From contig CAJUFK010000053.1 of the NCBI GenBank assembly GCA_910585535.1, positions 1-21,051 on the forward strand: a stretch of DNA of 21,051 bases. Reading direction: 5' to 3'. Numbering within the stretch: the stretch's first letter is position 1; every line of letters starts with the position of its first letter. The notes beneath the pieces are model-generated. The model worked only from the letters and a program-made list of their open reading frames with translations, did no database searches and was not told the origin of the DNA. The stretch is from an uncultured Angelakisella sp. GTDB lineage: Bacteria > Bacillota > Clostridia > Oscillospirales > Ruminococcaceae. The position numbers were made by a program, and so were the translations under genes. Shown piece after piece: positions 14,758 through 21,051 of the stretch.

Positions 14758-14926
14758 TTAGAAGCCGTATTCACAACCGTTGGACGCCATCTGGCCGGGT
14801 CTTTTCCTGCCCTGCGGCGTTACAAAAACTTGTAAGCCATCAAGGCTGGACTGCGTTTTTGTGCCTTGCAGGGCAGGAAAATCCCTCGCCCATCTGGCAT
14901 CCCCCGGCTATGAATACGGCTTCTAG
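14758..14926. mobile_element. 169-bp palindromic MITE-like element in the ABC-F leader
   Basis: The 22-base ends (14758-14779 and 14905-14926, core GAAGCCGTATTCA) are inverted copies matching at 19 positions. Further in, TTTTCCTGCCCTGC (14802-14815) and its exact complement (14868-14881), then ACAAAAAC/GTTTTTGT and AGCC/GGCT, continue the palindrome to a central loop. Both ends carry a TA, as expected for IS630/Tc1-type MITEs, though the palindrome itself makes that hard to prove. No protein is encoded. It lies between the promoter and the ribosome site of the ABC-F gene, so it would be transcribed as one long hairpin. A half-copy of its end occurs at 4436-4458. Confidence 0.7.
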
Positions 14927-14946
14927 GAAATGAGAGGAACAGCACC

Positions 14947-16851
14947 GTGCAGATCGCGTTGGAAAATATCGGCAAGAGCTTTGGCAGCGACCTGATCTTC
15001 CGGGGGGTGAACGCCCGGGTGGAGGACCAGGACCGCATCGGCCTGGTGGGGATCAACGGGGCGGGCAAGACCACCCTTCTCAATATCATTACAGGGGGTC
15101 TGGAGCCCGACGAGGGGACTGTCACCCGGGGCAGCAGCCTTTCCATCGGCTACCAGCGGCAGAACGCCGGGCTCCAAAAGGGGAACACCATTTTGGAGGA
15201 GATGCGCTCCGTCTTTGCCGACGTCTACGCCATGGAGGAAGAACTCCAGGCCCTTCGGGAGGAAATGTCGAAAAATCCGAAGGCCCCCGGCCTGGAGGAT
15301 CGTTATAAGGAGGTAGAGGACGCTTTCCTGGCCCGGGACGGCTACCAGGTCCAGGTGAAGATCAACACCGTCCTCACCGGAATGGGCTTTGCCGAACACG
15401 GCTTCGGCAAGAGCATCGATAAGCTCAGCGGCGGGGAGCAGACCCGCCTTGCCATTGCAAAGCTGCTGCTGGAGCAGCCCAGCCTCCTTATCCTGGACGA
15501 GCCCACCAACCACCTGGATTTCAAGACCCTGGGCTGGCTGGAGGACTACCTTTCCGCCTACAAGGGGGCCCTTCTGGTGGTTTCCCATGACCGGTACTTT
15601 CTGGACCGCCTCTGCGGAAAGATCTGGGAGATGGAGTACGGGGAACTCACCGTTTTCCCCGGCAACTACACCCGGTACATCCAGCTTCGGGACGAGCGGA
15701 ATATCCGCCAGCAGAAGCTCTACGAGGCCCAGCAGGCGGAGATCGCAAAGCTCCAGGAGTATGTAGACAAAAACCTGGTCCGGGCCTCCACCACCAAAAT
15801 GGCCCAAAGCCGCCGCCGGATGATTGAAAGGCTGGAGGCGGAGCCTGCCGAAAAGCCCAAGGCCCGGATGAAGCCCCCCATTATCCACCTTAACGAGTAC
15901 GCCGCCGAGCCGGTGAAGGACGTCCTTCTGGCCGAAAGCCTGGACGTGGCGGTGGGGGAGGGGGAGAAGCGCCGGACCCTCCTTTCCGGGGTGGATCTGG
16001 CTGTGGCCCGGGGGGACAAGATTGCTGTCATCGGCGGCAACGGCACCGGGAAAAGCACCCTGTTAAAATGCCTGCTGGGCAAACTCCCGGCCAATCCGGG
16101 GGCCCGGATCACCTGGGGCCGGGGGGTCCGCAGCTCCTACTACGACCAGGGGAGCGACCACCTGGACAGCAGCCTTACCGTTTTGGATACCCTGTGGGAA
16201 TACTACCCCCGCAGCTACGAGACCCCCCTGCGGAATATGCTGGGGGCCATGGGCCTTAAGGGGGAGGACGTCTTTAAGCGGGTCAGCCAGCTTTCCGGCG
16301 GGGAAAAGGCCCGGCTGAAGCTGGCGGTGATCTGCCTGGCCAAGTCCAACGTCCTCATTTTGGACGAGCCCACCAACCACCTGGACCTTGCCACCAAGGA
16401 GGTGCTGGAGGCCGCCCTCCAGGAGTTCACCGGGACCCTTATCATGGTCTCCCATGACCGGTACCTTTTGGACCGCGTCCCCACCCGGATCTGGGAACTG
16501 GAGGGAGGGCAGCTGCGCCAGTACAAGGGCCGGTACACCGATTACCTGCGGACAGTTTCCGGAAAGCCGGAGCCCAAGACGGAGGAAAAGCCGGAAAAGA
16601 AGCCGGAGCAGTCCGGCTACAGCAAGGGGAAGGAACAGCGCCGGGCCGACGCCCAGCGCCGCCGGGAATACGCCGAGACAGAAAAGCTGGTGGCTCAGCT
16701 GGAGGCGGAGGTCTGGAGCCTGGAGCAGCAGATCGCCTCCCCGGAGGCCGCCGCCGACTACCTCCTTCTCCAGGACCTCTGCGCCCAGGTGGAGGAAAAG
16801 CGGGACGCCCTTTCCAGGGCGGAGGACCGCTGGCTGGAGCTTTCGGAGTGA
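14947..16851 (+). CDS. ABC-F family ATPase (YdiF/Uup-like, ribosome-associated)
   Basis: This 634-residue soluble protein has two ATP-binding cassettes and no membrane segments. Cassette 1 has Walker A GINGAGKT (35-42), signature LSGGEQTRLAIAKLL (160-174) and LLILDEPTNHLD (180-191). Cassette 2 has GGNGTGKS (363-370), LSGGEKARLKLAVICL (449-464) and VLILDEPTNHLD (469-480). The charged helical linker between them (about 245-310) is the P-site tRNA interaction motif region, and a charged coiled-coil tail (about 560-634) resembles YdiF/Uup. ABC-F proteins bind the ribosomal E site and relieve stalling or protect against antibiotics; which applies here cannot be told. The start is GTG, preceded by GAGGA eight bases upstream. 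A long palindromic element occupies the leader. Confidence 0.93.
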   Translation: MQIALENIGKSFGSDLIFRGVNARVEDQDRIGLVGINGAGKTTLLNIITGGLEPDEGTVTRGSSLSIGYQRQNAGLQKGNTILEEMRSVFADVYAMEEELQALREEMSKNPKAPGLEDRYKEVEDAFLARDGYQVQVKINTVLTGMGFAEHGFGKSIDKLSGGEQTRLAIAKLLLEQPSLLILDEPTNHLDFKTLGWLEDYLSAYKGALLVVSHDRYFLDRLCGKIWEMEYGELTVFPGNYTRYIQLRDERNIRQQKLYEAQQAEIAKLQEYVDKNLVRASTTKMAQSRRRMIERLEAEPAEKPKARMKPPIIHLNEYAAEPVKDVLLAESLDVAVGEGEKRRTLLSGVDLAVARGDKIAVIGGNGTGKSTLLKCLLGKLPANPGARITWGRGVRSSYYDQGSDHLDSSLTVLDTLWEYYPRSYETPLRNMLGAMGLKGEDVFKRVSQLSGGEKARLKLAVICLAKSNVLILDEPTNHLDLATKEVLEAALQEFTGTLIMVSHDRYLLDRVPTRIWELEGGQLRQYKGRYTDYLRTVSGKPEPKTEEKPEKKPEQSGYSKGKEQRRADAQRRREYAETEKLVAQLEAEVWSLEQQIASPEAAADYLLLQDLCAQVEEKRDALSRAEDRWLELSE

Positions 16852-16918
16852 CCGGGCATAGAATGACGGAAAAGAAGGTGCGTGCCATGGGGCCGCGGGA
16901 AAAGGAGTTGAAGCATCA

Positions 16919-18097
16919 TTGAAGAAGATAGAGTGGAACAACAAGTATACCACCATCGCAGTGTATGTCTTTTTGGTGGTGGCAGCCTGTGTCCTGTTTG
17001 GGGCGGCGGTGCAGAACTTCCAGATGATTTGGGGATTTTTCTGCAAGATTGTCAAGTATCTGCTGCCCTTTATCTACGGCTTCGTTCTGGCCTATATCCT
17101 GTCCCCCCTGGTGCGGCGGCTGGAAAAGCCCCTAAAGGAAAAAACCAGCCTTTCCCCCAGGGCCCGGCGGTCCTTTGCCATGGCGGGCAGCTATCTGCTG
17201 GTTATTATCGCCATCAGCACCTTCGGCATGGTGGTTCTCCCCGTCCTGGTGGAGAGCGCAGGGCAGCTCATCGGCAACGTCAGCTTTTACACCGGGCGCA
17301 TCAATGAACTCATCAACCAGCTTATCGCCTACATCCCTGACGAGGCTATCTCCAAGGAGGTCCAGGCGGCCATCACCCAGCTGTTCGGCCTCATCTACGA
17401 CTTTGTGGCCTCCTTCCTCACCCAGGCGGTCTCTGTTGCTACCAGGGTGGCCAGCTCGGTCATCGAGGTGGTCATGGGCATTATCATCTCGGTGTATATG
17501 CTCTCCGACAAGGAGAAGCTCATCGCCCAGATGAAGAAGATCCTCTCCGCCTTTCTCCCCACCCGGGCCATGGAGGAGATCCTCCGGGTGGCTCATGACA
17601 GCAACCAAAAGTTCAGCGGCTTCATCACCGGCAAGATCATCGATTCCACCATCATCGGCATCCTCTGCGCCGTGGGAATGCTCATCTTCCAGATGCCCTT
17701 TGTGGCCCTGGTAAGTCTCATTGTAGGCATCACCAATGTCATCCCCTACTTCGGGCCCTTTATTGGGGCCATTCCCGGGGTTATCCTGGTCCTCATCGGC
17801 GGGGACATTACCAAGGCGGTGCTGTTTGCCGCCTTTATCCTGGGGCTCCAGCAGTTTGACGGCAACATCCTGGGCCCTGCCATCCTGGGGCAGTCCACCG
17901 GCCTTTCCGCCATGTGGGTGGTCTTTGCCATCCTTCTCTTCGGCGGCCTTTACGGCTTTGTGGGGATGCTCATCGGAGTGCCCCTCCTGGCGGTGATCTT
18001 CGGGGTGCTTCGCAGCGTCGTCAACGGCCTTCTCCGGAAGAAGGGGATGTCCCTGGATACCCGGGATTACGCCTCCGACACCCACCTTCTCCTATGA
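16919..18097 (+). CDS. AI-2E family transporter (PerM/YdbI-like membrane protein)
   Basis: The 392-residue protein has about eight membrane segments in the AI-2E layout: two N-terminal helices (12-32, 43-63), one at 88-110, a long soluble stretch (about 111-180), and a C-terminal cluster. It carries the family motifs GITNVIPYFGPFIGAIPG (270-287) and DGNILGPAILG (314-324). Members export AI-2 or act as Na+/H+ antiporters or permeases; the substrate here is unknown. I place the start at TTG 16919 (MKKIEWNNKY), about 11 bases after AAAGGAG. It begins 67 bases after the ABC-F stop, and its TGA overlaps the ATG of the helicase gene, indicating translational coupling. Confidence 0.92.
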   Translation: MKKIEWNNKYTTIAVYVFLVVAACVLFGAAVQNFQMIWGFFCKIVKYLLPFIYGFVLAYILSPLVRRLEKPLKEKTSLSPRARRSFAMAGSYLLVIIAISTFGMVVLPVLVESAGQLIGNVSFYTGRINELINQLIAYIPDEAISKEVQAAITQLFGLIYDFVASFLTQAVSVATRVASSVIEVVMGIIISVYMLSDKEKLIAQMKKILSAFLPTRAMEEILRVAHDSNQKFSGFITGKIIDSTIIGILCAVGMLIFQMPFVALVSLIVGITNVIPYFGPFIGAIPGVILVLIGGDITKAVLFAAFILGLQQFDGNILGPAILGQSTGLSAMWVVFAILLFGGLYGFVGMLIGVPLLAVIFGVLRSVVNGLLRKKGMSLDTRDYASDTHLLL

Positions 18098-20166
18098 CCG
18101 CCATGGATATTCCCCGGTACCTCCGGGAGGAGCGGGGCATCTGCCTTTCTGACCAGCAGCGGATGGCGGTGGAGGCGCCCCCTGGGGACGTCCTCCTCCT
18201 GGCTGTCCCCGGGGCGGGCAAGACGACGGTGCTGACCGCCCGGATCGCCAACCTGATGGCAAACTGTCATGCCGACCCCCAAAGGATCCTCACCCTCACC
18301 TTTAACCGGGAATCCGCCCGGGATATGGCCCGGCGGTGGGAGGGGCTCTTTGGGGGCCTTTTTCCCTGCCCGCCGGCCTTTTCCACCATCCACGCCTTCT
18401 GCCTGCGCCTTTTGCGGGAGTATGCCGCAGGCCGGGGGACCCGGGTCCCGGAACTGCTGGAGGGCAAGGAGGGCCATCCCAGGGAAAGCTTCCTTCGGGA
18501 CGCCTACCGCCAGCTCACCGGGGAGTACCTCACCGATGAGAACCTAAGCCGGGTGACCAACGCCGCGGGGTACTGCGTCAATATGCGCCTCTCCCCGGAG
18601 GAGCGGGAGGAGTTTGGCCGGACCATCCCCCACTTCCCCCGGCTCTTTTTGCGGTACACCGCCTGGAAGCGGGAAAATGCCCTGATGGACTTTGACGATA
18701 TGCTCCTCTTTGCCAGCACGGCCCTGGAGCGGTGCCCCGCCCTCCGGGAGAGCTTCGCCGGCAGGTACGACCATATTCTGGTGGACGAAGCCCAGGACAC
18801 CTCCCGGCTCCAGCACGACATTTTGGGCAAGCTGGGGCGGGGGAACCTCTTCCTGGTGGGGGACGAGGACCAGAGCATCTACGGCTTCCGGGGCGCCTGG
18901 CCCCAGGGGCTTCTGACCTTCTTCCAAAGCCACCCCGGGGGACGGCTCCTTAAGATGGAGGAAAACTACCGCAGCACCAAGGCCATCGTTGCCGGGGCCA
19001 GCCGCCTGATCCAGGGAAACCGGCAGCGGTATCCCAAGGCCATCTTTACCGGCCGGGAGGAAGGGGAGGCCATCCGGGTGGTCCGCCGCCTGGACCACGA
19101 TTCCCAGTATGGGGCCATTGCAGACCTTTTGGAGGCGCTGCCGCCAGGGGAGACCTGCGCCGTCCTTTACCGAACCAGCTTTTCCGGCATCGGCCTGGGG
19201 CGGGAGCTGCGCCGCCGGGGGATCCCCTTTTTCTCCCGGGAGAGCCGCCTGGGGTATGCCGCCGACGCCATCACCCGGGAGGTGGGGAACCTGTTCCGAC
19301 TGGCGGAGGATCCCGGCGACCCGGAGCTGTTTCGCCGCACCTGGTTCCTTCTCCCCTGTCCCATCTCCCGCCAGGCGGTGGAGGCGGCGCTAAAAAGCGG
19401 TAGTCCGGACCTGCTGCGGTACCTGCTGGAGAAGTCGGACTTTCCCGGCAAGAACAGCGGCCAGCTGGCCTGGGTGCGGCGGACCTTGGGCCGGATGAGA
19501 GGCCAGCCGCCCCTCCGGCAGCTGGAGCTGATCCTGGGGGAGCTGGAATACCTCCAGTTTTTGGATCACCGGTGCCAGGAGAGCTACGACCGCAACGCCT
19601 ACCTCCAGAAGCTTTCCATCCTTCGCCAAATCGCCGCCGGCGCGGCGGATGCCGAAGCCTTCCTCCGGGAGATCGCCTCCGCCGAGGAGGTTTTGCGAAG
19701 CCCCCAGCCGGGGCCGGTCACCCTTTCCACCGTCCACTCCGCCAAGGGGCAGGAGTTCCACCGGGTCATTATCGCCGACGCCCTGGAGGGGGTGTTCCCC
19801 GCCGCCGACGCCTTGGGGGCCCGGGCCATGGGGGATCCCCAGCCCCTGGAGGAGGAAGTGCGGCTCTTTTACACCGCCATGACCCGGGCCAGGGACCGCC
19901 TTACCATCTTCGCCCCTGCCACCTGTCTGGGCTGCGTCCTGATGCCCTCCCGGTTCCTCCATACCGTGGAGATGGGGGACGCCATAACGGTAAAGGGGGT
20001 CCCCCTTACACCTGGTCTTCGCATCGCCCACGCCTATTACGGCATCGGAGCCCTGGAAAAGGTGGACAGGACCCGAGGACAGCTGACGGTACAGTTTCGC
20101 CACTACGGGGTCAAGCGATTTGCCCTTGGGGACCTGGAGGAGGGCAAGACCCTGGCCATCTGCTGA
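18094..20166 (+). CDS. UvrD/PcrA-type (SF1A) ATP-dependent DNA helicase
   Basis: This 690-residue helicase would unwind DNA 3'-5' in repair or replication restart. Motifs in order are a Q-motif LSDQQRMAV (18-26), Walker A PGAGKTT (39-45), DFDDMLLFA (199-207), motif II LVDEAQDTS (229-237), motif III GDEDQSIYGFRGA (256-268), ENYRST (290-295), TVHSAKGQEFHRVII (546-560) and motif VI LFYTAMTRARDRL (591-603). The C-terminal YYGIGALEKVDRTRGQLTVQF block resembles the PcrA Tudor-like tail. At 690 residues it is somewhat shorter than housekeeping PcrA/UvrD (about 720-750), so it may be a paralogue. The ATG at 18094 overlaps the previous TGA (ATGA) and has no Shine-Dalgarno, consistent with coupling; ATG 18103 is an alternative. 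Exodeoxyribonuclease III follows after 19 bases. Confidence 0.92.
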   Translation: MTAMDIPRYLREERGICLSDQQRMAVEAPPGDVLLLAVPGAGKTTVLTARIANLMANCHADPQRILTLTFNRESARDMARRWEGLFGGLFPCPPAFSTIHAFCLRLLREYAAGRGTRVPELLEGKEGHPRESFLRDAYRQLTGEYLTDENLSRVTNAAGYCVNMRLSPEEREEFGRTIPHFPRLFLRYTAWKRENALMDFDDMLLFASTALERCPALRESFAGRYDHILVDEAQDTSRLQHDILGKLGRGNLFLVGDEDQSIYGFRGAWPQGLLTFFQSHPGGRLLKMEENYRSTKAIVAGASRLIQGNRQRYPKAIFTGREEGEAIRVVRRLDHDSQYGAIADLLEALPPGETCAVLYRTSFSGIGLGRELRRRGIPFFSRESRLGYAADAITREVGNLFRLAEDPGDPELFRRTWFLLPCPISRQAVEAALKSGSPDLLRYLLEKSDFPGKNSGQLAWVRRTLGRMRGQPPLRQLELILGELEYLQFLDHRCQESYDRNAYLQKLSILRQIAAGAADAEAFLREIASAEEVLRSPQPGPVTLSTVHSAKGQEFHRVIIADALEGVFPAADALGARAMGDPQPLEEEVRLFYTAMTRARDRLTIFAPATCLGCVLMPSRFLHTVEMGDAITVKGVPLTPGLRIAHAYYGIGALEKVDRTRGQLTVQFRHYGVKRFALGDLEEGKTLAIC

Positions 20167-20185
20167 AAAACAAAGGAGGAAAAAG

Positions 20186-20965
20186 ATGAAGCTGATCTCC
20201 TGGAATGTCAACGGCCTTCGGGCCTGTCTGGGGAAGGGGTTCCCCGAGTTTGTATCAAAAGAGCTTCCCGATCTCCTGGCCCTCCAGGAGGTGAAGATGG
20301 AGGAGGGGCAGGCGGAACTTCCTTTGCCCCCCGGATACCGCGTTTATTGGAACAGCGCCGAAAGGAAGGGCTACTCCGGCACAGCGGTGCTGGCAAGGAC
20401 CGAGCCCCTTTCCGTCTCCCGGGGGATGGGGGTGGAACGCCACGACCACGAGGGCCGGATCCTCACCCTGGAGTACCCGGATTTCTGGTTCGTCTGCGTC
20501 TACACCCCCAACTCCCAGCAGGAGCTGGCCCGCCTTTCCTACCGGATGGAGTGGGAGGACGACTTCCGGGGCTACCTTTTGGAACTGGACCGGACAAAGC
20601 CGGTGATTCTCTGCGGGGACCTGAACGTGGCCCACCAGGACATCGACCTGAAAAACCCGGGGCCAAACCGGAAGAACCCCGGCTTTACCCAGGAGGAGCG
20701 GGACAAGCTCACCGCCTTGCTGGAGGCCGGCTTTGTGGACACCTTCCGCCACTTCTACCCCGACCGGACCGGAGCCTACAGCTGGTGGAGCTACCGCTTC
20801 CGGGCCCGGGAGAAGAACGCCGGGTGGCGCATCGATTACTTCCTCGTCAGCCAAAGGCTGGTCCCCCGCCTGGATGACGCCGTTATCTACCAGGAGGTTA
20901 CCGGCAGCGACCACTGCCCGGTGGGGCTCCTCTTAAAAACCGATCAAAGGGTCCCCAGCGACTAG
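20186..20965 (+). CDS. xth: exodeoxyribonuclease III (AP endonuclease, EEP family)
   Basis: This enzyme cuts DNA at abasic sites and removes 3' blocking groups in base-excision repair. Its 259 residues are the usual length. Motifs are SWNVNGLRA (5-13, N7), LALQEVK (31-37, metal ligand E35), YSGTAVLAR (63-71), VCVYTPNS with Y106, ILCGDLNVAH (141-150, D145 and N147), YSWWSYRFRAREKNAGWRIDYFLVS (198-222) and GSDHCPVGL (240-248, D242 and H243). AAAGGAGGA precedes the ATG. It is 19 bases after a UvrD-like helicase, a plausible repair pairing, and is the last gene in the run. The call is secure. Confidence 0.97.
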   Translation: MKLISWNVNGLRACLGKGFPEFVSKELPDLLALQEVKMEEGQAELPLPPGYRVYWNSAERKGYSGTAVLARTEPLSVSRGMGVERHDHEGRILTLEYPDFWFVCVYTPNSQQELARLSYRMEWEDDFRGYLLELDRTKPVILCGDLNVAHQDIDLKNPGPNRKNPGFTQEERDKLTALLEAGFVDTFRHFYPDRTGAYSWWSYRFRAREKNAGWRIDYFLVSQRLVPRLDDAVIYQEVTGSDHCPVGLLLKTDQRVPSD

Positions 20966-20994
20966 GCGTTCATACAAGCTGTCAATCGAGCCAA

Positions 20995-21051
20995 GGAAAG
21001 TTTCCGTCCACCCTTTTCAAAGGGTGGTGGATTCCAAAGGCAAAGCCTTTG
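20995..21051. repeat. cluster of three short palindromes after the xth gene
   Basis: Three perfect stems follow one another: GGAAA/TTTCC (20995-21005), CCACCCTTT/AAAGGGTGG with a 2-base loop (21008-21027), and CAAAGGC/GCCTTTG with an AAA loop (21035-21051). The layout resembles dispersed intergenic repeats of Oscillospiraceae genomes, though only one copy is visible and the window ends inside it. It may also stop transcription, but no T-tract is seen. Confidence 0.5.

Noticed and set aside
14726..14761. An 11-codon frame (MEDYAILILEH) upstream of the ABC-F gene, considered as an attenuator leader peptide
   Set aside because: It has no ribosome site and overlaps the -10 box of the likely promoter, so it would not be in the transcript.

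Overview
The window looks like chromosomal DNA from a high-GC member of the Clostridia, most likely a gut Oscillospiraceae-type bacterium (Flavonifractor/Intestinimonas-like). This rests on strong Gram-positive Shine-Dalgarno sites, sigma-A promoters with 17-18 bp spacing, a T-box riboswitch, DUF624 (YesL), BceAB-like and PASTA-type proteins, and uniformly GC-rich codon use. The placement is an inference from gene content, not from a marker gene. No rRNA, tRNA, CRISPR array, phage or intact insertion sequence is visible.

Region 1 (1-4439) is an amino-sugar locus. A leftward N-acylglucosamine 2-epimerase, cut by the window edge, is divergent from a rightward set: ROK-like sugar kinase, nagA, nagB and a DUF624 membrane protein. 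Together these fit N-acetylmannosamine/N-acetylglucosamine use: epimerise, phosphorylate, deacetylate, then deaminate to fructose-6-phosphate. The nagA leader contains two mutually exclusive hairpins.

Region 2 (4440-6890) holds a leftward ABC transporter: a BceA/LolD-type ATPase and an FtsX/BceB-like permease that lacks the large extracellular sensor domain. A strong intrinsic terminator follows.

Region 3 (6855-11530) starts with a sigma-A promoter and a complete T-box riboswitch whose specifier codon aligns as CUG (leucine). The gene below it is an acyl-CoA synthetase, an unusual T-box target. It is followed by a PASTA membrane protein whose kinase domain has lost every catalytic residue (a pseudokinase), and by a xylose-isomerase-like TIM-barrel protein. 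A perfect bidirectional terminator closes the block. The best hypothesis for the T-box gene is leucine synthesis by activating a scavenged branched-chain acid such as isovalerate, then reductive carboxylation.

Region 4 (11551-14704) holds a leftward FapA/DUF342 protein with its own promoter, a small leftward hypothetical, and a divergent rightward single-TM hypothetical.

Region 5 (14737-21051) is a rightward run: ABC-F ATPase, AI-2E-family transporter, UvrD/PcrA-type helicase (ATGA overlap) and exodeoxyribonuclease III. A 169-bp palindromic MITE-like element lies in the ABC-F leader, between promoter and ribosome-binding site; a half-copy of its terminal repeat lies at the end of the DUF624 gene. 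A series of short palindromes begins after the last gene and runs to the window edge.
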